A stretch of 64,000 bases of DNA, from NCBI GenBank assembly GCA_963070105.1, contig OY718804.1, positions 3,303,317-3,367,316 on the forward strand, in the 5' to 3' direction. This DNA comes from Litomosoides sigmodontis. Its lineage: Eukaryota > Nematoda > Chromadorea > Rhabditida > Onchocercidae. Under the pieces are notes generated by a model. That model saw nothing but the letters and a program-made list of their open reading frames with translations, had not been told where the DNA came from and did not search any database. The position numbers and the translations under genes are program-made. Positions 13,601-24,792 of this stretch are shown piece by piece. Position 1 is the first letter of the stretch. Each line of letters begins with the position of its first letter.

Positions 13601-16321
13601 GAAGGAATTTTTAGAAAACAACAGTTGTAGTAGTAGGAAATGAAAGGAATTAGTTGGATAAATTTTAAATAAATTAAAAATTTTATATTGTAATTGAGTG
13701 GAAAATTTTGCTGACAATTTTTATGCAACGTAAAGTAGTCGCACTTAAGGAATATTGAAATGTACCACTATTTGTCAAATTAAATTCGAAAATAAAATTA
13801 TGAAAAATATTCTGATAAATTCTATGTGACAGGTTTTGATGTGTTTTAGGTAGCGAAGAGTTAATTTAAAATTAAAAGGTTTTTTTTTAGCATTGAAAAT
13901 AAGGAAGAACGCTGAAATGGTTCGTTGCTGTAAAAAGTGCTTTAAGGCAAGTAGGCCTGGAATGACAAAGATAATGGAAGAGGAAAGAGATTGACGAAAG
14001 AGGAAAGACAGTTGGAAGCGGAAAAAGACAATTGGAAGCGGAAAAAGACAGTTGGAAGCGGGCGGAAAAAGACAGTTGGAAGCGGAAAAAGACAATTGGA
14101 AGCGGAAAAAGACAGTTGGAAGCGGGCGGAAAAAGACAGTTGGAAGCGGAAAAAGACAGTTGGAAGCGGGCGGAAAAAGACAGATGAGAACGGCAAAGGA
14201 TGGAAATGATAGTGTTAATCGAGCAAAGTGGTAGAGCAAGAAAATCATGAAGTGATCATTTCAGTATGATTTATTGCTATACGCTCTTCTTTCAAAGAGT
14301 TTTTTAAATGAAATTTTAGAAAAATGAACTGTAACAAGAAGGGAATAAATGGAAAATGAATTTGCTCAGTGCTATATTGTTCTTAGTGATAGAAAGCAAA
14401 TTTCAATTTATTCATTCGATGAATGGAAAAGCTAATGCTTGCTAATTTCTAAAGTGAAATGTAACTTAAAGTTACAATGACAACAGCTAATCTTCAAAGT
14501 AAAATTTAAATTAAATTTAAACTTACAGCAAAACAGCACTTGCTGTGTGTGCTATCGTATGCTTCGAGTTTGATTTCAAAGCGATAAAAAAAAACATCAC
14601 TAATTTTAATTATTTCACTAAATTACTAGCATAAAATAGGAATAACAGATATCGAAGTAACGTACGTAGCCTTGCTACTCCTACTCCTTAGCTTTCAATG
14701 AATTAATTTCAGTATTTAAATCACTGAGTGGGCATTTATAGGAATAACGAAGCGTACCATACGAGCAGTGGTTAGTCATCCATTGAATGCTCAACATAAA
14801 CACCAACAACACTGTGACAACAATGAAAATTGAAATGTTTGCATAACTGCCAGGAAGAGGAATTTTACTTGCTAACAAATCATTCAGCAGCACAGGTAAG
14901 CTACCTGAGTGCTACCTCAGCTCAGCTAACAAATAGGGTGAGAAATTTGAAGATTAATGAACTTGCTAGGTAAATTTGGGTTAGAAGAACGTGGGTTGAC
15001 GGAAGGCACACATGAGCAGTCGATTTTTTTGTTAAATATGTAGCAATAATTAAGAGGGAAAATTTTGACTCTAACACGAAAAGATAAAACTAATGGAAAA
15101 GTTTTTAATTCTTAACGCACTTATTTAATTTAATATTTTTTTTCGATCTCACATTTAATTTGAAAATTAAGCGACGAAATTTGCCTTTTTGTTGAAAGTT
15201 TAAATTTCGAAAAAAGGATGCTGAAATTAAGAAGTGTAATTAGTGATCGATCAGATAATGATGATAGCACTGTAAAATGCTGAAAGTAGTATTCGGTAGC
15301 AATTCTGAACGTTGCTCCATTCTTTTCGATCACTCATGTTTCACTGTCACTCGAAATTTCATCTAAATCATTTGAATTTCTGAATCCAAAAAGGAAAAAA
15401 AAAGCTTGAAGGCAAAAGCACGTCAACCTGTTTGCTAAACAATAGTTCAATTATATCTAATTGCTTATTTCAAATCATCAACAGCCATTTATTTCACTTG
15501 AAGATCAATCTATCAAATGATTGATGACTGCTGCCTTCTGAGCACAAAGCACAGGAAGGAAGTTTGAAACTATTCGAAATGAATAAACTGAAATTACAGT
15601 GACCTGAAAAAGGATGAAAAATGATTGTTGCATGCGATCGGTAATATTTTAGCTGATTATTACGACACATCAAAGATTGCGGTAAACAGGACGTCCAAAA
15701 AAAGAAAACGAAAAAACAAGACACTTGCTGTGACGTAGCGAGAAAAAAATGAGCTGCACTTTAATTGAAGAGCAATTCAATGAAAAAAAAATGAATGCTT
15801 TCAGCAAATACTCTCTAGTATTACTCTTCTCCTCCCTCTCTCTCTCTCTCTCCCTCCCTCTCTCTTTCTACAATATGAATTAACAAAATTATATTAAAAA
15901 TGTTTGTTTTCTTCAGTTATTAAGCAATTATTTAAATGAAACATTGCCGACAGGAGGAGTAGAAAGCATTTTTTCACTTAAAAATTTTCGCTGACTTTTT
16001 TTTGAGTGAATGAGGAGAGAGTTGATTTGGGGGAAAAAACGGCTCAATTAAATTTCACATTTGAATAATAACAATTTGTTATGAAACTAATACTTTCTCA
16101 TTTAAATACAATGAAATGATTAATGATAATTCATAGAATAATAGAAGAGAGGACGAGGAGAGATAGAGAGAGAGAGAGAAGAGGAAGAAGTAAACTATTA
16201 GCAATAATGCGTCAAACATAAAATCCAATTATTAATTTCACGAGAGGGGCACTTATGTGAAATTGAAATGAACGGCGAAAAATACAATGATTGATAAACG
16301 ACCACCGTATTACAGAGGAGA

Positions 16322-16352
<31 letters not shown>

Positions 16353-19300
16353 TAAGACAACACATCTTTTTAAACCTTTTCTTCAGTTCCTATCCCAAGG
16401 TCTTTCATCTTTTCGTTGTAAAATTGATTTTAAATTTAAATATCCATGCGTCAATGGTAACAACGAATGAGAGAAATTTTGCTGATCACATTCGATCGAC
16501 GTTTCTGGACAGTAATTGTAAGCTATGGTGTTAGGACGAATGTGAACCGATCGTTTTATGCTATCATTTTATTTGTTTTTTTTTGAAAGAATTTCATGTC
16601 AAAAGTTTTCAATGAATACTTGAAAACTATAAATTATCGGAAAAAAATCCTTTACATTTTCAAATGTATTGGAATATAAAATTCTTTTGAATTAAATTCG
16701 AAAAAAAGAGGAATACAAATTAATTGAAAACATACAGTTCAATATTTTTATGAAAAAAAAGCACTACGACAAAAACAGCAACAGAGTAAAGTTTCTTATT
16801 TTTAACCAAAATTAGTTTCGTTTTTTTTTCACTTCTTCTTCAATGTAAATCTAAATTTTTAAATTTATTAAAAATTTTTCTAAAAAAAATCTATTGCAAA
16901 CTATTATCGCTATTTATGATTTCGTACAAAAATATTCCAATGTGAAATCAAAAAAAAAAACAAAATTTATGATTGGAAAATATTAGATGCAGCAAAAAAA
17001 GAAGCAATTTTTAGTGATAGTAATGAATGTAAAAATTCCATGCGAAATATTAAATTAATTTCACATTAACAAAAGTTAGCATGAAATTAATTAAATAAAA
17101 AACTTGGGGGTGAATTGATCGCCTTCGCAATAAAAGCTTTAATGAATTCGTTCAAAATTAACGATGTAAGAAATTTTACGAGAAATATCATCAAACAACG
17201 CAAATATGTAACACTTTTCAATTACTCATTTTCCCGCTAAATAGCACTTATGCTAATTACTTGGTGTCAACTAACCTACCCTACCTGTATGATAGCCTAC
17301 ATCGATAAAAACCTAAGTGTGAAGGTGGATAGAAAAGAAAATTTCAAATTTTAAAAAGAATGGAAAACAGCGATTATCAATTCTTATCCACTAACATTGT
17401 CAATTAATTTTCCATTTAGAAATTGACACAAAAGCGATAATTGCGCCCGAAATGCGAGTGCAAATTTTCAGGATGTTGTTGTGTGGAAAGTCTACAGGTC
17501 ACCGTAATGAACTAATTACTTGCACCTAATTATCATTTCTGTGTAAATAAAACAATCTCTTCCTCAACTCCCTAAACTATACAGCAATTCCGTCTGCTAC
17601 TACTTTCTCTCAACAGGAAGTATTAGAATGTTTTCAGTTTTTCCTTCCATGTAACATCCTCACTTCTCCTACCGCATTATTATTATTAATTATTAATTAT
17701 TATTTTTTTTCTCGAATATTGTGCTTCCTTAAATATATCAAATATTCGATGGAAGAGATATGGTAACTAATAAAGTCGATTGCAAATTTCACTGGGATTT
17801 TAAGAGGACAGTAAAAGCTGCATTCCAAAGTAAAGTAAATGAGAGAGAGAAAAAAAGTGTAATTTATAAAGTATTGGGAACAGTGTAGTAAAGTAATTAT
17901 TCAACGGTGCTTGACCTCACTAAATAAAATATTCAATTGCTTGGAGGAAAAAGTGAATTGAAAGTTTACTTCGTTATTGATAAGTAAATGATAAATTAAA
18001 TAAATAAACAAAATGTACAATTTCAAACATTCCTGACAACCGTTCACTGAGAGAATAATATTTCCATCGATTTTTGCTTCATTAGCTGTTGCAGCGGTAA
18101 ATTTGAATTTGTTGAAGTGGTAACTGCAGTGCTTTAACCTGGCGGAATGATGAAAGGTATGTAATAATTTCAACGCGAAGACGATGATCAGTGAAGCATT
18201 GTTAAATTTTCCAATAACAGTTTTAATTAAGATTAAATATCAATTTAAAATGTTCAGATTTATACAAAAATATTTTCTAATAATAGCTCCAGTGAAAATA
18301 ACAATGATATGAAGTGAGTGAAGGAAGCTGATAAGACAATATGACGCTTCACTGATTGCCACCAAAGGGACTTCATTTATAATATTTAAATAAATCAAAC
18401 GATAGTTTCGCGCCATCAAAGATGAAATTTGAAATATCGAAATTGATAATTTTATCATTTTGGACAAAGAAAAAATGTTCAGTGATGCATGATGAAAAGT
18501 AAAATTTGAAAAAAAAAATGCACAAAACATTAAAAGAAGAATATTTCTGCATTTATCGTTTTTTTAAAAAACAAATCTAAGATTCGAACATGCTATTAAC
18601 AGTGAAAATAAGGAAAAAAAAGTAATGAAATTGTTGCACTTTGAGAAACTTGAAATACCATTTTTAAAAAGGGAAAGATAAAGAATCAGCACTCTTTCCG
18701 ATCCTCTTTAATGATAATAAAAGTATATTTAAATATTTCAAATTCCCATTTCTAATGATAGTGAGGAAGAAGGGCGTGAAAGTATTGGGAAAGCGGCAAT
18801 TGCGTCGTCAAAGTTACAAACAGAAAGAAAAAAATTTATGGAAAAATGATTTGCAATTAATTTCAGAGGAAGTTAGTTATATGAAAGCGCACTAATTAAT
18901 GTGAATGAGTTATATACGTTTTATTGATAATATTTAAATTATTTCTTACTACGCTAGCGTCATTGCTCACCCCAAATGATAATTTCAATGCTAGCAAAAA
19001 CTATTTTGAAATTATTGCAACAGCAATTTTTTTGAAATTTAGAATAATTACATTCATTAATTAAAAAAAAAGAATATTTTTTAGAGATAAATTACAAAAA
19101 ATATCTCTAATGTGGCAAGAAATCTCAGTAATATAAATAAAGCAAAGGAAGCATTTCGAATTGTTCCTGTTCGCTGTTAGCTTTATAAATTTCGAAAATT
19201 GAATTTGCATTTTATTAAAACATGAATGTGTTAGTGCTATAATTTCATGTGGAAATTTTTTCGTTTTTTTGAATTTAATGAAACGTTTTAGATTTTTTCA

Positions 19301-20836
19301 CGTTTTTTTTTTGAATTTACTGAATCGATCGTATGGTAAAATAAAAGCGCTCACTTATTTTCATTAATAATTTTGAGAAATTTTAGTTTTAATCGTTTTC
19401 TCGATCACTTCGATCACCTGTTACACTTATCCGATAAAACGAAGGTCCACTTTTTCCACGAATTTCTACGGTTGCTCGGTCTGCTCATTTCATTAAAAGA
19501 TAAGTAAGTTGGTAAATTATCAAAGAAGAGTTTCCGGTTATAGTGTGGGAGAATTTCCGGTTATAGCAATGAGTGTTACAGGAAAACAGTGCAGCTGGGA
19601 GAGGCACAGATGTCCGATCCGATCACTGCTACAGTACGGTACAGTGATTAGAATTAATTGAGATAGGTGGAAACGTAAAACATACGGCAGTGATGATAAC
19701 GATAGAGGCGGAAATGTCGCACTCAATATCAGATGCTGAAAATACAACAAAGAATGGAATTGCAGCAAGACGAGGGATGAATGATGGCGAAACTGATCGC
19801 TGTTTCCACTGTTAACATAACATGTGTGCAACTGCGCATTGCTATTTTCACTTATTAATTTATATTAATTCAAAATCCTAGCATATTACATTTATTAAGA
19901 TTGAAATAAAACTAAATTGCTAATTATGCGGAAATTGCTGTTATAGTGAAAAGCATGTCGTCGTTCACCAAATTAAAATATATAGCAAACAGTCGTCTGT
20001 CTTTCTTCAATATTCTTAAATTAATATAATAAAAAAGTACTATTACTTCCTTTTATTGCTGCTAAAATTGTTGGTATTATTTTTTGCTATTAATCATTTG
20101 TTGTTATTATTATTATTATTATTAATTATTATTACTGTCATAATCGTACAACTACTGTAAAAGTATCAGTAATGTAGAAAATAAAATGAATTATCCATTC
20201 GTAATAGTATCAGGATACAAAGCGTGACTTTTTCCAAAATTGCGCTATTACTGTAAAAATACCTTTGCAATTTGTAAAAACATATAAAAAATGTTACTTA
20301 AAAAAGGAAAACATTTTTCAAAATTTTCATTTGCATAATTAGCCAAAAGTGTTCCTCAGCAAAATGCTATCTTTCATTCTTGTAATTGTTAAATATTTCA
20401 ATTTTCGGCTGTTAAAAAGAAGTTAGCGAAGAGCTACCTACTACCAATATGGGTGTTATTGTGAACTGCGAAAGAAAAAAAAAACACCGATCTTTCAATG
20501 TTAATTACAGAAAGGAGTTTTTGAGGTGATGTAGGGTAAAAGTAAATCATTTAAAATACCCCCTCTCTCTCTCTCCTTTTCTCTCTCAATTGATTATTAG
20601 TTAGATATGAGGGGGGGGGGGGGGGGTTCTTTTTGTTAGTTTATCAATTGAAGGAAACAAGAAAGAGTGAATTTGCAAAGTCGCTCGAACGAAGCTGTTC
20701 ATGAAGTGTTTGCCGTTCATCGAATTTCAATTGAATGAATGCAGCAAACTTCAGTAGCAAGAAAAAAGGCAAAAAAAAAACTAACATAATCCGGTTCTGG
20801 TTCCTCGTATTCCTTCGACATAACCGATGCATACAT
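157..20836 (-). CDS. Unrecognised single-pass membrane protein with polyglutamine tract (spliced, 11-exon model)
   Basis: I do not recognise the family. Phase-consistent exons, 5' to 3': 20786-20836 (ATG), 19686-19735, 14763-14900, 12348-12360, 8386-8547, 5605-5855, 4288-4401, 3174-3398, 1352-1518, 696-790, 157-288 (TGA). Sum 1398 nt, 465 residues. The five exons from 8547 to 1352 are well supported: TTTCAG, TTGCAG or ATTTAG-like acceptors, GTAAGT/GTGTGT donors, matching phases, and no homopolymer-driven composition. The first four and the last two exons are weaker. The N-terminus is short and acidic (EYEEPEPDY). A hydrophobic stretch at about residues 56-72 (ISIFIVVTVLLVFMLSI) follows an NIS sequon. 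A long polar tail follows, with 35 Gln at about 187-221 and Ser/Arg-rich parts (e.g. FFGGNWTLRSKKDQKMRPS). There is no catalytic motif. The membrane exon faintly resembles the M2-M3 region of Cys-loop receptors, but no extracellular domain is present. Introns reach 5 kb and contain only simple repeats. An alternative is that the exons belong to two genes. Confidence 0.45.
1352..1518 (-). CDS. Internal exon of the polyQ gene
   Basis: The acceptor is ATTTATAG. Two donors are possible, GTCAGC (end at 1352) or GTTATT (end at 1343), both phase 1. The exon completes the Thr codon left open by exon 3174-3398. It encodes a Thr/Ser/Ala-rich segment containing DVFYIEPVKGTRAEM and then VAIEQLHERTIL. A plausible next exon in matching phase is 696-790, which encodes a charged stretch (KKTSDEIDFERECRKRH). 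Confidence 0.55.
2450..2476. repeat. (AG)n microsatellite
   Basis: A GA dinucleotide run within the 1.9-kb intron between the 1352-1518 and 3174-3398 exons of the polyQ gene. Confidence 0.95.
3174..4401 (-). CDS. Two adjacent exons (4288-4401 and 3174-3398) of the polyQ gene
   Basis: Exon 4288-4401 has a CTTGCAG acceptor and a perfect GTAAGT donor. Exon 3174-3398 has an AAATTTAG acceptor and a GTTTGT donor. The two join in phase 2 (a Leu codon is completed across the intron). The encoded segment is basic and Ser-rich, with an aromatic/glycine start (TGFFGGNWTLRSKK) and an Arg/Pro patch (RRPRGPQALSDLTDRDRD). No known domain is visible. It looks like a disordered cytoplasmic tail. Confidence 0.58.
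5605..5855 (-). CDS. Exon encoding 35-residue polyglutamine tract
   Basis: The acceptor is TTATTTCAG and the donor is GTATAC after a phase-2 end, which matches the phase of the next exon at 4288-4401. The exon encodes a Ser/Thr/Arg-rich segment (about 48 residues) and then 35 consecutive Gln codons at 5607-5711, mixed CAA and CAG. The CAG triplets cluster at the 3' end. The mixed codons argue for selection on the protein tract rather than a pure CAG expansion. The run is also a likely length polymorphism. Confidence 0.6.
7582..7612. repeat. (CT)n microsatellite
   Basis: A long CT run within the intron between the exons at 5605-5855 and 8386-8547. Similar shorter CT/GA runs recur at about 430-470, 1610-1660, 15836-15870, 16160-16190, 25600, 25950 and 53965-53990. 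Confidence 0.95.
8386..8547 (-). CDS. Well-supported internal exon of the polyQ membrane-protein gene
   Basis: This exon is bounded by ATTTCAG and a GTGTGT donor, is phase 0 on both sides and has 54 codons. It is acidic and low in hydrophobic residues (includes DSIDGEEATAVLRIFETDD and LYHGDFTSQHAIMV). It splices in frame onto the polyglutamine exon at 5605-5855. I see no known domain. It is listed separately because it is the strongest single piece of evidence that real coding sequence lies in this otherwise gene-poor region. Confidence 0.65.
9640..9660. repeat. (CGAT)n self-complementary tetranucleotide repeat
   Basis: About five perfect CGAT units. A second, imperfect GATC array lies at 24761-24792. 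Both are palindromic at every register. Confidence 0.95.
11172..11197. repeat. (CAA)n microsatellite
   Basis: A CAA trinucleotide run in intronic sequence of the polyQ gene model. No open frame with splice sites surrounds it. Confidence 0.9.
12348..12360 (-). CDS. Candidate 13-nt micro-exon
   Basis: A strong CAG/GTAAGC donor ends a short open segment encoding DCVQ. An AG 13 nt upstream gives the phase needed to link the transmembrane exon to the exon at 8386-8547. A larger exon is possible: the frame stays open upstream to an acceptor near 12519, but that stretch is T-rich and unconvincing. Confidence 0.25.
14001..14184. repeat. Minisatellite with 20- and 24-nt units
   Basis: About eight tandem copies of a unit like GTTGGAAGCGGAAAAAGACA. 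Some copies carry an extra GGCG, giving 24 nt. The order 20-20-24 recurs as a 64-nt higher-order unit, with the ATTG/GTTG variants repeating at the same spacing. It lies in an intron of the polyQ gene model. Both strands stay open through it because the units lack stops, so the translated reading frames here are not evidence of a gene. Confidence 0.95.
14763..14904 (-). CDS. Candidate transmembrane exon
   Basis: The exon runs from a CACTCAG acceptor (or a second AG four bases on, which keeps phase with its neighbours) to a GTATGG donor. It encodes about 45 residues: a Leu-rich start, KIPLPGSYANIS, and then a 17-residue hydrophobic segment. The P-L-x-G-x-Y spacing followed by a membrane helix resembles the M2-M3 junction of nicotinic-type Cys-loop channels. 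The matching ligand-binding exons are absent, so I infer only a membrane-spanning segment. Confidence 0.35.
20611..20626. repeat. Poly-G run of 16
   Basis: Sixteen consecutive G in very AT-rich sequence, preceded by a CT-rich stretch. It lies 160 nt downstream of the candidate first exon of the polyQ gene, inside its first intron. Confidence 0.95.
20786..20836 (-). CDS. Candidate first coding exon of the polyQ membrane-protein gene
   Basis: A TTTCAG acceptor at 20863-20868 is followed by 26 nt of leader and an ATG. An in-frame TAG lies just upstream of the ATG, so translation should start here. The exon encodes MYASVMSKEYEEPEPDY and ends at a GTTAGT donor, phase 0. An acceptor directly before a start codon is the usual sign of spliced-leader addition in nematodes. 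A cis-intron further upstream is the alternative. Confidence 0.35.
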
Positions 20837-21850
20837 TTCAATTGTACGGTTCTAAAACTGTCCTGAAATAATGATATTAAGTTAAAGAAATCATCCATCA
20901 CATTTAACAATTTTGCGATTTCAATTTGCAAAAACTTACAAATACTTGCGAGGATAATTTAAATTAACTGAAAATTCATTCTGATATCATGGAACTTATG
21001 AGTTACATGAAAATTAATTAGCATATTCAAATCAAATAGGCCAAATCGATTAATTATGACAGTTCAAAAAAAAACTCAGAATTCGATTTCTGTAAATGAA
21101 TGTTGTTAGTTAACAGGAAAAAAAAACAAGCAGTTTCGCTGAATGTAACAAGACGGATAATACTCGCAGAGAATGTTCGTTTTTTTTTTAAATTTCATTT
21201 TTATTACATTTTTGTTAAATTTCTGCTTTTTTTTTCTCCGCTTAAATTTGGAAATTTGGATTTTGGAAATTTTGGAATTTAAATTACTACTACCACTATT
21301 ACTACTGCAATCGGACTAATTGAAATGTATAAAAGTATTAATTTACTTAATTTGTTTCATTGATTTACTTGTGAAATCAAATAGCTTAGTATTGTAACTT
21401 AACTTTTCAGTGAATTTGCATGAGTTAAGTTGAAGGGTAAATTAAGGGTAACGTAATAATGTGAATCGGCTTAGCAAGAAAATACGTAATGTGCCGTCGT
21501 CAGTGCGGAAGTTTGTAAAAGACATTTTAAATTAAAATGAAATAAAATTAATTCAAATATATGTGATTTCTCTTACCTCTAACCATGGAGTGACTAGATG
21601 ATAGCTAAAAAGTTTAGAATAAAAAAATTAAAAGTGTGAAAATTTTTAGGGAAAATGAAACAATTTAGTGAGAAGTAGTGAAATGATCTGAAGATGACAT
21701 AGTTGTTATGGTGTAATGAGAATGAAGCAACGTAGAAGGCAGTAAAGTTTAGCCTAATTTACGGTCATTCGCAGGTGAAATTAAATTTTAGCCTATTCTC
21801 TAACAATCCATCGTAAAAGTTTCCCTCACCTCCTCACCTTCTCTCAAAGG

Positions 21851-21934
21851 TAATTTAAATAATTACCTACGCATATACTTCTGTCCACTTGTTAATTTAA
21901 ACAATTATCCGCGCATATACTTATGTCCACTTGT
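21851..21934. repeat. 42-bp tandem duplication
   Basis: Two adjacent 42-nt copies (21851-21892 and 21893-21934) differ at only a few positions. They share GCATATACTT and GTCCACTTGT. They are intergenic, about 1 kb upstream of the candidate first exon of the polyQ gene. Confidence 0.9.
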
Positions 21935-24760
21935 CATTTCATGTTATCGTTGAATTAGTCCACTCCATGCGCATTCATAACCTTCCATCCTTCCTTCCTC
22001 CCTCGTACACAATCTTTTCAGTGTTGCAAAACATCAGCATCACATAACAATATTATTTCGAATATCTGAGCTTCACGATAAATAATAAACAAAAAAAAAA
22101 GGGAACGGAAAGGGAACGTATCTGTTAGTAATTAAAAAATTTAAAAAAAAAAAATTGAATGAAAAAAGTTTTTCGCATCTTTGCATTTAATGCATGCATA
22201 GGTCAGGCAGGTATGCGGAAACGATCAGTAACCGATTAATTTCCATCATTTAAATGTATGAAAATTTGAGTAGCAAAAGCAAAACACACATAAGCTGTTA
22301 GCTATCAAATTAACTTTGTTATTTAGCCTTTTGTTTTCCACTCATTTCACTCATCCGATGACATAGCAAACATATTGCTAATAATGGAAAAAAGCATTAA
22401 AATTCGTTTAGCAATTATGCAACTCAGCGTAAATGCTTAATATTGCTGCAATGGTTTTAAAATGAAAACGATTGAAATGATTGACAAAAAATTAAAGTGC
22501 TCAAGGAATTTCTTAATTGAGAGAAAATAATTGAATTATCCAATTTAGATTAGCTAACATTTGTAATTTAAGCAATCAATGCTTAAATCAATGCAGCACT
22601 GTTGCAGCTCTCACTCATTAGCTTCTATCTTTCTGCAACATCCGATTGCCATCTTCAGCCCAATATTCCTTTCTATTTTCACTTAAATATGCGGCTTCTC
22701 ATTTAGCAAACACCGTATCGTATCCTCCGATAGCTTCACATTACTAATTTCCTCCATATTCTGTGAACAAAAAAAAAAAAAAACAAAAAATTCTCCCAAC
22801 TGTTTCACATTTCTTCGCCTTCTCTAGCAACAATTAGCAAAATTTTACAAATTACAGTTAAATTTTTCCTCTAACGATTTATTCATGAAATTTTCCAAAT
22901 TCAAAAATTTATATTTACAGCATCTTTCTAACTAGATTCAAACAACAAATTCAAATTGAATATTTAAATGCAAGCGAAAAATTTTTCATACGAAAAATTT
23001 CTTTCTGTAATCAATCGAAAAATTGAGGTAATTTAGGTAAAAATGAACGACTGAACTAACCATCAGTCGTTGCTAAATTTGAAGTGTGTTGAGAAAGAAA
23101 TGCTAACAATGCACGAATTACGTAAGTGTGGTGCGGTAGATGGAGAAGTGACGCATGCATGAAAGAAACTAAGCGATGAAACGACAGGATGAATTAATTG
23201 ATAAATTGAGATGAGTGAAATATTTTGCTAGCCGAAATAAGTTGTCCTAGCAAATTCCAGAAGCGGAAGAGGAATCTGTGGAGAGCATTATTTAACAACA
23301 ATCGTAATGGTTGGTTGTTCAGCTCTTCCTTTTTCCTCTAACACTTTGAAATTTGTTAAAATGGTACAGCAAAATTTCTTTACCTAACTAACAATCATTT
23401 CCATCCTCTCTTCCAATCTCTATTTAAATATCAGCTTACAATTCTCACAAATCCTCTTCATTCGCAAAAGAAAAAAAAAAAGAAACTAATAATGTAATTC
23501 CTCAAATGTTGTCTTCCTCTTCCTCTCAAAATTACCAAATTTTTTCAATCAATCAACTTTACAACATCCTTCTCTTCTTCATGCCTATAATCTTCTTTCT
23601 ATGCAAAAAATTGCATCAAAAAGAAGAAAAAAAAGGTTATGAACAAAAAAAAAAAACGTATCAGTTACACGCATTAGACTTTAACAGTTTTAATTTAAAA
23701 TTTCACTCTCCAACTGTTTGTGGGAGGTGAAACTAACTGTTCGAAATCGTACACATAGGTGAGGAAGAGTGATAGTGAAGATGTTGTAGCAGTACACGTT
23801 ACACGACAAAGATTTTTCGTATTAACGCTTCGTGACACATCAACGTATTATTGATGAGTAATGAAAACATAAATTTGAAATTCGCTCAAACAGTGCCGAT
23901 TGGAAAGACGGCTACAATTTATCATTTAATTCATTGCTAAATTGTGTACATTAAAGATCTCATCTCTCTTTCCTCATTCCGCTACGGCAATAATCAGTTG
24001 TAGCTGCTCGTTGTACAACTGATGATAATCGGAAATTTTACAGTGAGAATTTCTCCTATGTTTGGGATCATTTTGTACGTGATTGTCGGAAACGTGAAAT
24101 GACTTCTTTTTAAACGAGCGACACGAACGTCACGTAATTAGCAAAAGGATTGATTGCAGCTAAACAGTCTTTGTTCAGTGGACAATCCTAGCACCACACA
24201 AAGCAATCAATCCTTTTTTATTTACCGCACTTTGATAATGTCCACTATCCTTTGCTACGCGTCCTTTGTTCCGAGATGTTCCGCTCCCTAATCTTCCTCC
24301 TCACAGTCCAGCTCTGGATAGTAGAGGCGGGGGAGTGAAATTCATGAAAAAATCCACGGTAAAACATACGGAACGATTAAGCATACGCAGTTAATCATCG
24401 AAGACACAATTGCATCAGTAACGAGAGAGATAGTACAAAGTGAAAGAGAAGAAATCAACTGCAATATATCTAATTTTTTTTTCTGAATCCTTTGTGATCT
24501 CTTTGTGTATCGCACCGCTCTATTTATCATATTTCATCCAAAACACACACACATACACAAATAATTCTCCAATCTCAGGAAAACCTCTACTAGTAACTTT
24601 TCCGGAATATCATCCGGTAACACGAAATGTTGCTCAGCTATGTGTGCGTATATCATTTGCATGAAATTAATTCATTATATTCAGTGAAGTGAAGGAAGCA
24701 GGAAAATGCTAAATTCTTCATTTCCCTCTCATCCATCCAGTTAGTTTTCTCACACTTACT

Positions 24761-24792
24761 GATCGATCGATCGGTCGATCAATCGATCGATC
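24761..24792. repeat. (GATC)n imperfect palindromic array
   Basis: About eight GATC/GATT units, capable of folding on themselves. Intergenic. Confidence 0.9.

Noticed and set aside
13775..14248. A 157-codon frame on the minus strand and several on the plus strand
   Set aside because: They run through the stop-free minisatellite; there are no splice sites and no coding composition outside it.
14763..19735. Reading the exons at 19.7 and 14.9 kb as M2-M3 of a nicotinic-type channel
   Set aside because: The resemblance is only partial, the phases for that reading do not match, and no ligand-binding or M1 exons are present upstream.
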